Positions 38,176-49,100 of a stretch of 64,000 bases of DNA are shown piece by piece; the first letter of the stretch is position 1; the number at the start of each line of letters is the position of its first letter. Both the position numbers and the translations under genes were made by a program. The notes beneath the pieces were generated by a model. That model was not told where the DNA came from. It did not search any database and saw nothing but the letters and a program-made list of their open reading frames with translations. The stretch lies in contig OZ242031.1 of assembly GCA_965205045.1 (NCBI GenBank), forward strand, positions 3,162,001 through 3,226,000, written 5' to 3'. This DNA comes from UBA6522 sp965205045 (GTDB taxonomy: Bacteria; Pseudomonadota; Gammaproteobacteria; Steroidobacterales; Rariloculaceae).

Positions 38176-38859
38176 TCAGGGCGCGTTATGGCCGTGGCCG
38201 CGGTGGTTGCGATGGCGGTCCGCAGCGTTGGCGGCATCCTCCGTCATGTAGCCCGGATCGTGTTCGTGGGGTACCAGCACGACAAAACTGTCGGCCTTGG
38301 CTTCGGCATCCTTGACGTCGTGTGAAATCATCAATACACCGCAGCCGAAGCTCTGGCGGATTTCGTCGACGAGTTCGTCGAGCAACTCCGCTCCTGCCAT
38401 GTCCACGCCCTGGGCGGGTTCGTCCAGCACCAGAAGATCGGGCCGGTGTATCAACGCCCGGGCGAGCAGCAGCCGTTGAAACTCACCTCCGGACAAGGTC
38501 GCGACCTGCGGATTACCGAGGCGTTCCAATCCTACGGCGGCGAGGGCGGCGTCTACCTTCTCGGCCGAGTACCTTCCGGTGAGCGTCATCAGGCGCCTCA
38601 GCGTCAGGGGCAGTGTATGACCGAGAGTGAGCCGTTGCGGGACGTATCCGATTCTCTGCGACCGTGCGCGCCTGACCGTACCCTCGGTGAGTTCGATAAG
38701 TCCCAGCACCGCCTTGACGCAGGTCGTCTTGCCGGCGCCGTTGGCGCCGATCACGCACACCAGGTCGCCCCGGTTTACGGTCAGGTCGACATGCCGGATA
38801 ATCCAGCGTTCATCGCGCTTGATGCCGATGTCGCTGGCAACGAGGAGTGGATCGGACAG
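38176..38859 (-). CDS. znuC: zinc ABC transporter ATPase ZnuC, probable CTG start
   Basis: ATPase of the Znu importer: Walker A is G38-ANGAGKTT46, signature LSGGEFQRLLLARAL and Walker B LLVLDEPAQG. Homology continues upstream of the GTG at 38760 (reading LLVASDIGIKRDERW and then a beta-strand into Walker A), back to an in-frame stop at 38890-38892. No ATG, GTG or TTG exists between that stop and 38760. The best initiator is CTG 38859 with GGAG 9 nt upstream, giving MSDPLLVASD and a 227-residue protein. A start at 38760 would delete the first strand of the ATPase. The His-rich tail (HRNHRGHGHNAP) is notable. Confidence 0.85.
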   Translation of the reverse strand: MSDPLLVASDIGIKRDERWIIRHVDLTVNRGDLVCVIGANGAGKTTCVKAVLGLIELTEGTVRRARSQRIGYVPQRLTLGHTLPLTLRRLMTLTGRYSAEKVDAALAAVGLERLGNPQVATLSGGEFQRLLLARALIHRPDLLVLDEPAQGVDMAGAELLDELVDEIRQSFGCGVLMISHDVKDAEAKADSFVVLVPHEHDPGYMTEDAANAADRHRNHRGHGHNAP

Positions 38860-38981
38860 CGTAGGGTGCTCCGCCGCAAAAACGCTAGTCTATGGTGCGC
38901 AAGTTCCTGCCGCAACGACCCCGGCGGCGCGTTGAACGGCTATCGACAGGCTACGGTGCCGGCCCGCCACCGTGCGTCAGA

Positions 38982-38993
38982 TGCTATATTGCA
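38982..38993 (+). promoter_or_regulatory. possible Zur-type site / -10 region of znuA
   Basis: TGCTATATTGCA is a near-palindrome (TGC-N6-GCA) in the 193-nt divergent znuC/znuA gap. It contains a TATATT element placed about 60 nt before the znuA start. Zinc-uptake genes are commonly repressed by Zur at A/T-rich palindromes overlapping the promoter. The match to a known consensus is only loose. Confidence 0.35.
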
Positions 38994-39052
38994 CGGCTGG
39001 ACTTTTGTCACGGGTTGCCGGGGCAGGCAGTTTCGCGAAAAGGAGATTGTGG

Positions 39053-40063
39053 ATGGGCAATTTCGGGAGCCGTTTCGCCGAATCGGTCGTTTTCGGTGTT
39101 TACGGCTACAGCCCATTGCAGGGAATACGTAGGGACGTTCGCCGTCTGACGTTGACGATCGTGTGTTTGGTGTCTGCGTTCGCCGCCACGTCTGAAGCGG
39201 GTGCGGCCGTACGGGTCGTTGCCTCGATCAAGCCGGTACACTCTCTGGTTGCCGCGGTCATGCTCGGCGCCGGCGAACCGGACCTCATTATCCAGGGCGC
39301 GACGTCCCCGCACGCTTTCAGCCTGCGGCCGTCCGATGCCCGCGACATTCAGAACGCGGAGATCATCTTCATGATCGGGGATGCGCTCGAGTCCTCGCTC
39401 GCCGGTTCCATCGATACACTGGGCCGCAACGCCCGGGTGGTCAGGCTGTTCGAGATCGACGGACTGATGCGGCTGCCGCTGCGGGAGGGTGAAACCTTCG
39501 AGGGGCACGATCACGAGGGGGAGGGCAGCGAGGAAGCGCTTGAGGGCGAAACGCTGGACATGCACGTCTGGCTGGATCCGGTGAACGCCCGAACCATGGT
39601 GCGCGCCATCGCCGATGCGCTGTCCTCGGCGGATGCCGGCAATGCCGCCACCTATGCGGCGAATGCCGAGGCGGCGATCGGCCGGCTGGACGCGCTGCTC
39701 GAGCGGATCGACGCGGATATGGACGGCGTGCGGGGGCGGCCGTTCATCGTGCTTCACGACGCTTTCCACTACTTCGAGAGCCGCTTTGGCCTGATCGCGG
39801 CCGGGGCTGCCCTGGTTTCGCCGGACCGTCCGCCCGGCGCGCGGCGGATCATGGCGTTGAGGGGCCTGGTCAGCGACCTCGACGTTGTCTGCGTGCTGAC
39901 CGATCCCCAGTTCGATTCCCGGCTTGCCGGCGTCATCACCGAAGGAACTTCGGCACGGCTGGGCACGGTCGATCCGCTGGGCGCGGAACTGGACGGCGGC
40001 CCCGACCTGTATTTCAACCTGCTCAAGGACATGGCCGCGTCGTTCAGGGATTGTCTGGCATAG
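39053..40063 (+). CDS. znuA: periplasmic zinc-binding protein ZnuA
   Basis: A 336-residue protein starting at ATG 39053 with AAGGAG about 8 nt upstream. The leader is long, and the export signal is likely residues about 25-50. The zinc ligand H63 is in SIKPVHSLV, followed by SPHAFSLRPSD and DMHVWLDP. A His/Asp/Glu-rich metal loop (EGHDHEGEGSEE) lies near residue 150. Cluster A-1 binding proteins of this type deliver Zn to ZnuBC. It is divergent from znuCB. Confidence 0.88.
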   Translation: MGNFGSRFAESVVFGVYGYSPLQGIRRDVRRLTLTIVCLVSAFAATSEAGAAVRVVASIKPVHSLVAAVMLGAGEPDLIIQGATSPHAFSLRPSDARDIQNAEIIFMIGDALESSLAGSIDTLGRNARVVRLFEIDGLMRLPLREGETFEGHDHEGEGSEEALEGETLDMHVWLDPVNARTMVRAIADALSSADAGNAATYAANAEAAIGRLDALLERIDADMDGVRGRPFIVLHDAFHYFESRFGLIAAGAALVSPDRPPGARRIMALRGLVSDLDVVCVLTDPQFDSRLAGVITEGTSARLGTVDPLGAELDGGPDLYFNLLKDMAASFRDCLA

Positions 40064-40166
40064 CGCCAGGGTTCGTCAGCGCGACCCTCCGATTGACAAT
40101 GCCGCGATTTGCGGCGAATATGCGCGAGTCCGCCAGAGGCGGAAAAGTGCGGCGGTGGAATCGAGC

Positions 40167-43100
40167 ATGAATGCCAATGAATCCGTGACAATCCCGGTTT
40201 GGAATTCGGTTATAATTGCCGAGCCGAGCCGAGCCGAGCCGAGCCGAGCCGAGCCGAGCCGAGCCGAGCCGAGCCGAGCCGAGCCGAGCCGAGCCGAGCC
40301 GAGCCGAGCCGAGCCGAGCCGAGCCGAGCCGAGCCGAGCCGAGCCGAGCCGAGCCGAGCGCCGCGCTCGTGCGTCCCGCCCGGGGCATGACCCCGTGGCC
40401 CGGCCCGCCAGCCGGGGGCGCCGCGCCCGCGCGGTGACCGCCCCGCCCCGCCGCCTCCGCGGCCTGCCCGGCGCGCCCGCCGGATCCCTCCGCCCGCGCA
40501 CCGGGCTCCCGCGCCTCCGCGCCCTCCTGCCCGCCGCGCTGCTGGCGGCCGCGGCGCTCGCGCTTCCCGCGCCCGCTTCCGCCGACGTGCTGGTGAGCAC
40601 CGTCGGGCAGACCGCGGCCGCCGGCGGGGGCCGGGTGTGGGCCAACCGGTGGCACGCCCAGGCGTTCACCACCGGGAGCCACACGGCCGGCTACACGCTG
40701 ACCAGCATCGAGGCGCGCACCAACCAGTCCGAGGCCGCACCCGGCGAGCTCCGGGCGCAGCTTTGGTCGGACGTCACCGGCAACCCGGGCGCGAAGCTCG
40801 CCGACCTGACGGTGCCGGCCACCATCACGGCCAGCGGCGCCACCCCCGCCAACATCGTCTTCGCGGCGCCGGCGGGCACCCGGCTCGCGGCGAACACCAC
40901 CTACTACTTCGTCATCGGCGGCGCCGCGAGCCGGTCCCCCGCCACCAACATGCAATTCCAGATCCTGAACACGGCCAGCGACAACGAGGACAGCGGCGCC
41001 GCGGCCGGCTGGAGCGTCGACGACACGAGCCGTTTCGGCGCGGGCAGCGGCGGCAACCCCCCGAGCGGCTGGTCGACCTGGACCGAGACCCGGCTGATCC
41101 GCGTCAACGGCTCGGCCAGGGGGGCCGCGCTGTCCACCAACGCCAACCTGAGCGCCCTGACGGCGAAGAGCGCGACGAGCGGGACGGGGACGTTCTCCGC
41201 GCTCGCGCTGAGCCCGGCGACCTTCGCCAAGGCGACCCTCGCCTACACCGCCACCGTGGCCAACGGCATCACCCACGTCAAGCTGACGCCCACGGTGGAG
41301 GCCACCGGCAAGGCGACGCTGAAGGTGGGCAAGGGCACCAGCCTGACGGCGGTGGCCAGCGGCACGGAGAGTTCGGCGATCGCGCTCTCGGAGGGCGCGA
41401 ACGCGATCAAGGTCGAGGTCACCGCCGAGGACGGCACCACGAAGCGGACCTATACCGTCACCGTGACCCGGTCGGCCTCGACGACCCCGGCGACCCCGCA
41501 GGTGAGCTTCGCCTCGACGACCTACAGCGTCAACGAGGGCGCGAGCGTCACGCTGACGGTGAACATCTCGCCCGCGCTGACCGCGGCCAGCAGGGTCGCC
41601 GTCCTGGCGACCACCCCCAGCTCGGCCAACCCTCCCGAGGACTACACCTTCGGCGGGCTGACCGGGCGCGCGGGCTCGCGGATGCTGGCGCTGCCGGCCA
41701 ACGCCACGACCGCGACCTTCACGCTCGCCGCGGTGGCGGACGGGACGACGGAGGGCGCCGAGACCGCGACCTGGTTCCTGCAGAAAGTCACCGGCGAGCC
41801 CTACACGGTGGTCCGCGCGAGCGAGAAGGCGACGATAACCATCGCCGACACCTCCACCGCCGCGCCCGCCTCCGCCAACGCGCTGGTGAGCAATCTCGGG
41901 CAGACCACGTTCACCACCACCCTCGCCATCGGCAGCAATCCGGTCGCCCAGAAGTTCACGACCGGAAGCGCCGCCGCCGGCTACACGCTGGCGAGCATCG
42001 AGATCGACTTCGCCGCCGCGGTGGGCACGCCGGCGAACCTGCGGGCGGAGCTGTGGTCGGCGACCGGCGCCGGCGCTCCGGACCAGAAGCTCGCGGGCCT
42101 CACGGTCCCGTCGACGGTCGGGGTGGGCGCGGCCGCCTTTGACGCGCCGCCGAACACGTCGCTCGACGCGAGCACCTCGTATTTCGCGGTCGTCTACGAG
42201 AGCGGCGCCACCACCGGGTCGCTGCGGACCACGAGGACCAACAACGAGGATACGGGCAGCGCATCGGGCTGGAGCATCGGGGACACGCGCCACGGCCGTT
42301 CCGGCACTTCCTGGAGGACCAATACGATCGAGTTGAAGATCCGCGTCAACGGCGCGGTCAAGGGGGCCACCCAGTCCACCGACGCGAGCCTGAGCGCCCT
42401 GACGGCGAAGAGCGCGGCGAGCGCGACGGGCACGTTCTCGGCGCTCGCGCTGAGCCCGTCGACGTTCTCGGCGTCCACGACCGCCTACACCGCGTCGGTG
42501 GCGAACACCGTCACCCATGTGAAGCTGACGCCGACGAAGGCGCACACCGGCGCCTCGATCAAGGTCGGCAAGGGCACCAGCCTGACCGCCGTGACCAGCG
42601 GCACGGAGAGCACGGCCATCGCGCTGGGCGCGGCGGGCACCGACACCGCCATCAAGGTCGAGGTGACGGCGCAGGACGGCACGACGAAGCGGACCTACAC
42701 CGTCACCGTGACGCGGGCGTTGGCGGTGCCCACCGGCGTGACCGTGACAGCGCACCTTGACAAGATCGAGACGACATGGACCGCCGTTCAAGGCGCCGGC
42801 TCGTACACCATTTACGTCGAAAGGGTCTCGACCGGGGTGTTGAGCTTTTGGGGTCAAGTCGCGCCGTACACGGGCGCAGGCTTGCCTGAAGAAGCCGGTT
42901 TCATCATCGCGCCCGGAGAAAAATACCGCGTCCGCATACGTGCCTGCCCCACCGGCGACTGGAGATTGACGGCAACCGGCTGCAGCGCACAAACCACCGC
43001 CGTGACCGCCACCACGCCGTCCAGCTCGCCGGCGACGCCGGCGAACTTCGTCGCGACCGCGGGGGACGACCGCATCGACGTCAACTGGGAGGCGTCGGCG

Positions 43101-46100
43101 GGCGCCACTGCCGGCTATGAAATCGGCATCGGCAAGGTTTCGGAGGGGGGGTTCCCGTCCTCGTGGGCCGTGACTTCGGCCACGGCCACGAGCAGCTTTT
43201 TGACCAAGCAAGGGGGGTTTGCCGCCAACGGGGTCGAGTACCAGCTCCGCATCCGCGCCTGCAAGTCCGCCGTCCCCGCCACGAATACGGGGAAGGGGTG
43301 CAGCGCCTGGAGCGCGACGCAGACCGTCACGCCGCAGGCGGCTTCCTCCGCGGACGCCCGGCTGAACGGGCTGACGGCGCACAGCAGCACCGACGGCAGC
43401 GATTTCTCCACCGCGCTGTCGATCGGCACTTTCGTCGCGGAGACCGAGAGCTACACCGCGTCGGTGGCGAACAGCGTCACGCACGTGAAGCTGACGCCAA
43501 GGACGGCGCACAGCGGCGCTTCCATCAAGGTCGGCAAGGGGACGAGCCTCTCGGCGGTGACCAGCGGCTCGGCAAGCGACGCCATCGCCCTTTCCGTGGG
43601 CGCCAACGCCATCAAGGTCGAAGTCACGGCGCAGGACGGCACCACGAAGAAGACCTATACCGTCACCGTGACGCGGGCGACCGCGACCCAGTCCACCGAC
43701 GCGAGCCTGAGCGCCCTGACCGCGAAGAACCACACGAGCGCGACGGGCACGTTCTCGGCGCTCGCGCTGACCCCGTCGACCTTCTCGGCGACGACGACCT
43801 CGTACACCGCCTCGGTGGCGAACAGCATCACGCATGTGAAGCTGACGCCGACGAAGGCGCACACCGGCGCTTCCATCAAGGTCGGCAAGGGGACGGGCCT
43901 GACCGCCGTGACCAGCGGCACGGAGAGCTCGGCGATCGCGCTCTCGGAGGGCGCGAACGCGATCAAGGTCGAGGTGACGGCCGAGGACGGCACGACCAAG
44001 CGGACCTACACCGTGACGGTGACGCGGGCGGCCTCGGGCACGACCCCGCCCGCCTCGACCCCCACGGTCTCGCTCTCGGCCGAGAACGACAACCCGGTGG
44101 TGGCGGAGGGCTCGGCGGCGACGATCGTGGCGACGCTGTCCGCGGCGCTCGGCAGCGACGTGGTCATCCCGGTGACGGTGACGCGGGGCTCGGCGGAGGC
44201 CGGCGACATCGGCACGCTGACCAGCATCACCGTCTCCCAGGGGTTCACCGTGGGCGCCGCCGACATCACCACGGCGCAGGACACCGACGCCGACCACGAG
44301 ACCTTCACGGTGTCGCTGGGCACGCCGCTGCCCCCGTCGGTGTCGGCGGGCACGCCCAACTCGGTGACGGTGACCGTCCGGGACGACGAGGCGACCCGGG
44401 ACAGCCTGGTCGGGCTGTCGCTGACGGTGGGCGGCAGCGCGGTCACGCTGAGCCCGGCCTTCAAGACGAGCACGACGAGCTACACCGGGACCGTGGCGGT
44501 CTCGGCCGCCAGCGCCTCGGTCACCCCCACCTGGATCGAGGGGCACAACGTCGAGACGACGGTCGCCTCGGCGACGCCGGACTTCGACAGCATCCTGACC
44601 CAGCAGGGGTCCGCGCTCGCCTCCTCGGGCACGTCGAAGACGGTGACCCTGGCCGCGAGCGGGGCGACCTGGGTGTCGGTGACCGTCTCCGACGACACCG
44701 CGGAGACCAGCACCACCTACCGGGTGGTGCTCAACAAGCTCGCGGCGCCGTCGGCGGCGCCGGCGGGCCTCGGCGTGACGGGGGGCGACGGCAAGCTGGA
44801 CCTGTCGTGGACGGCGCCGTCGGGGACGGTGAGCGGCTACACGGTGCAGTACCGCCGTTCCGACGCCTCGAGCCTGAGCGTGACGGGCGACCCCGACACC
44901 GGCTACGCGGATGCCGGCCACAGCGGCACGGGCACGGCCGCGGCGATCACGGGCCTGACCAACGGGGTCGCCTACACGGTGCGGGTGCAGGCCGTGAACG
45001 CGGCCGGCGGCGGCCCCTGGGCGGCCGGCACGGGCACGCCCGTGGCCGCCGTCACTGCCCCCACCGCGCTGACGCTGGAGGTGGACGCGCGGCCCGGCGA
45101 AGGCGGTGCGGCGAGGTTCATCACGGCGCGGCTCAACGCGGCGGCGCCCGCGGGCGGCACGGCGGTGACGCTCAGCGTCGGCAGCGCCAGCACGGCCACG
45201 GGCAGCGGCGCCGGCGCCGACTACACGCTGTCGGCGACGACCCTCACCATCGCCGCGGGGCAGACCTCGGGCAGGGTGACCCTGACCATCGTCGACGACG
45301 CCGCGGAGGAGTCCGACGAGACGCTCGTGCTCAGCGCCGCGAGCACCAACCCCGCGCTGACCTCGAACACGCTCACGCTGAGCATCCAGGACAACGACGC
45401 CCGGAACCCCGCGGTCTCGCTGTCGGCGGCGCCGAACCCGGTGGCGGAGGGCTCCCCGGTGACCGTGAGGGCGACGCTGTCCGCGGCGAAGAGCGCCGCT
45501 GTGTCGGTCCCGGTGACGCTGACGGCGGGCACGGCGGAGCCCGGCGACTTCGGCGCGCTGACGAGCATCGTCATCGCCGCCGGTTCCACCTCCGGCACGG
45601 GCACGGTCACCACCGCGCGGGACGACGACACCGACGACGAGACCTTCACGGTGTCGCTGGGCACGCTGCCCCCGTCGGTGTCGGCGGGCGCGCCGGACTC
45701 GGTGACGGTGACGATCCTGGACGGCGAACCCCCCGCGGACGGCGGCGCCCCCGCGGACGGCGACGCCCCGCGGGTCTACCTCCTGGCCGATCCGGCCTTC
45801 CCGGTGGAGGGCGGGACGGTCACGGTGCGCGCGCTCCTGTCCCGGCGGCTGGAGGCCGACGCGGTGATACCGGTGACGGTGACCGCGGGCACGGCGGAGG
45901 CCGGGGACTACGGGCCGCTCTCGCCCCCGTCCATCACGATCCCGGCCGGCAAGATCTCCGGCACGGCCGAGATCGCCACGGTGCGCGACGAGGACCGGGA
46001 CGACGAGACGTTCACGGTGTCGCTGGGCTCGCCGCTGCCTCCGGGGACGGTGGCGGGCCGGCCGGCCGCGGAGGGCCCCTACGCGGGCCTGTCGGGCTCG

Positions 46101-49100
46101 TCCGAGGTGGAGATATACGACCGGGACAGGTTGCCGGCCACGGCCCCGCGGGACCTGGCGGCGGCGGCGCGCGACGGCGGGCTGGCGCTGACCTGGAAGG
46201 CGCCCTACGGCCCGGTGCCGTCGTACTACACGGTGTGCTGGAAGGCGTCCGCGGCGCCCGACTCCGACGCCGCCTCGGGCGATCCGGCCACCGGCTGGGT
46301 GTGCGCCGACGAGATCCGGGCCCGGTCCCACGCCATCTCGGGGCTGGTCAACGGCACGTCCTACGACGTGCGGGTGCGCAAGGTGGGGGTCGCCGACGGC
46401 GGCGGCTGGGAGTATTTCGCCTGGGACGCCGTCAGCGGCGTTCCGCGGGCGCCGTCGGGGTTTCCGGGCCCCCCGGGAACCCCGGGAACCCCGGGAACCC
46501 CCGGGTCCTTCGGATCCTCCGGCCTGACGCTGAGCGTGGACCCGTCCGCGCTGACCGCGGGCGGCGCGGTGACGGTGACCGCGCACCTGGGCGTGCCCGC
46601 GGCCGGCGCCACGGAGCTGTGGTTCCGGGCCGGGGACGATTACGCGCGCTGGGGCCCGTCGTGCGACTACGAGACCGCCACCTCGGTCATCATCCCCGCC
46701 GGCGGGCGCGAGGCCGCGGCGCAACTGTGCGCGCTGGAGGGCGCGGCCGGGCGCACGTTCGCGGTCACCGCGGGGTTCCCCGGCTCGCTGGAGGCGGTGG
46801 CGGGCGTTTCGGTCCCGGTGGGGGGCGGCAGCCCGCCGGCCGCGCTGACGCTGAGCGCGGACCCGGCCCTCGGCGTGGAGGGCGGGGTCACGACGGTGAC
46901 CGCGCGCCTGGACCGCCCGGCCGAGCACGGGGTGGTGGTGGGGTTCACCATGATCGCGGGCACCGGGTGGGCGCGGTGGGGCCCGGACTGCGAGTCCCCG
47001 GTCCCGTCCGGGGGGCGCGACGTGGCGATCCCGCCCGGCGGGCTGGAGGCGTCGGCGGCGCTGTGCGTGCCGGCGCCGGCGCCCCTCATCGTGGTTTCGG
47101 CCTATGTCGAGGAGCCGTATGTCGACGGGCCGGAGCTGGTGGTCGTGGACCCGCCGCCGGAGGAGGATCCGGTGCGGATCCGGGTCGCGGACGGCGAGGC
47201 GGCGGAGGGCGACGCGGCGCTGGAGTTCGCGGTGACGCTGGACCGGGCGGCGGACGCGCTGGCGGCGGTGGACTACGCCACCGGGGACGGCACCGCGGCG
47301 GCGGGCCAGGACTACGAGGCCGCCTCGGGCACGCTGCTGTTCGCGCCGGGCGAGACGCGGTTGACGGTGCGCGTGGCCATCCTCGACGACGCGATCGACG
47401 AGGGCGTGGAGACGTTCGTGCTCCGGCTCTCCAACCCGCGGGGAGAGGCCGCCCCGCGCCTTGAGACCGCTTATGCCACGGGCCGGATCCGCAATTCCGA
47501 CCCGATGCCCGGGGCGTGGCTCGCGCGGTTCGGGCGCGCCTCGGCGGACCACGCGATCGGGGCCATCGGGCGGCGGTTGCGCGGCGGTGCGCGGGAGACG
47601 CATCTCACCCTGGGCGGACAGCGCGTGGAGGGGTGGCTGCGGCGGGACGGCGGCGGCGATTCCGGACCCGGTGCGCGGCGGAACCCGGCGCCCGCGCCAT
47701 CGGCGCGGCCGGGCGGCGAACGCGCCGGCGAACGGCAGCCGGCCTTTGGCGGTCCGGCGGCCTTCGGCGGTGCGCCCGGCGGTGCGGCGGCCTTTGGCGG
47801 TGCGCCCGGCGGTCCGGCGGCCTTCGGCGGTGCGCCTGGCGGTCCGGCGGCCTTCGGCGGTCCGGCGGCGCTTGTCGGCGCGCCTGCGCCTGTCGGTTCG
47901 CCTGCGCCTGGCGGCGCTCCGGCCTTCGGCGGCGCTCCGGCGGCGGGCCCTGTGCCCGGCGGACAGTTCTCGGGCGGCGGTTTCGGCGCGATGCTGGACA
48001 CCGCCGCGGGCGCGGCCGGCGACGCCGGCTGGGCGCGCTGGTACCGCCGGGGCCGCGCGCTGCTCGGACACGGCGGGCGGGCCGGGCTGCGCGGCGTGCT
48101 CATGGGCAGTTCCTTTCATTACAGCCCGAACGCCGGCGCCGACGCGAAGCCCGCCGGCCCGTTCGGCGACTGGGCGGCCTGGGGCGAGACGGCCTCGAGC
48201 CGGTTCGGCGGCGCGGCCGGGCCGCTGTCGGTGGAGGGCGAGGCGGTCACGGCGCTGCTGGGCGCGGACAGCCGCGGGGCGCGCTGGCGGGCGGGCGTGG
48301 CGCTGTCGTTCTCCGAGGGCGCCGGCGCGTACCGCCACCCGGAACTGAAGGGCGGCGCGGTGACGAGCCGTCTCGCGAGCCTGCATCCGTACGCGCGGTT
48401 CGATCTGAACTCCCGCGCCGGGGTGTGGGGCGCGCTCGGCTACGGCGCGGGCGAGTTGAGCCTGACGCCGTCGGGCGCGGACAGCCCCATCGGGGCGGAC
48501 CTGGGCAGCCGGTTCGCGGCGTTCGGCGGGCGCGCGGCGCTGAGCGCGCGCGCGGGCGGGGCCGGGACGTTCGAACTGGCGGTGCGCGCCGACGCGCGGT
48601 TGACGGACACGGCCTCGGAGGGCGCGCCGGGCCTGATCGCGGCGCACGGCGCCACGGGCCGGGCGCGGGTGCTGCTGGAGGGCTCGGGCTCGTTGCGCCT
48701 GCCGGGCGGGGCGGAGCTCAGGCCGACGCTGGAGGCGGGGTTGCGTTACGACACAGGGGACGCCGAGACCGGCGCGGGGCTCGAGATCGGCGCGGGCCTC
48801 GGCTACGCGCGGGGGCCGCTGGAGGCGCGGGCCGACGTCCGGGGCCTGGCCGCGCACCAGGACGCGGAATACCGGGAATGGGGCTTCAGCGGTTCGGTGA
48901 ACTACCGGCCCGGGCGCGATGGCCAGGGGCTGTCGATGCGGCTCGGCTCCTCCTGGGGCGCGGCGCACAGCGGCGTGCGGTCGCTGTGGACGGCCGAGAG
49001 CGCCGCGGGGCTGGGCCGCGGCGGCGGCGCGATGCCGGGGTCGCAGCGCCACACGGCCGAGTTCGGTTACGGGATTGCGGGACGCGCCGGGCGCGCCCTG

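Noticed and set aside
37409..38325. Plus-strand frames over znuB and znuC
   Set aside because: Antisense to well-supported transporter genes.
38941..39000. Clear sigma70 promoter for znuA
   Set aside because: Only a TATATT-like -10 is visible; no TTGACA-like -35 box at the proper distance, so it is listed only as a possible regulatory site.
40221..40355. CRISPR-like array
   Set aside because: The 5-nt units have no spacers or conserved longer repeats; it is a simple tandem repeat.
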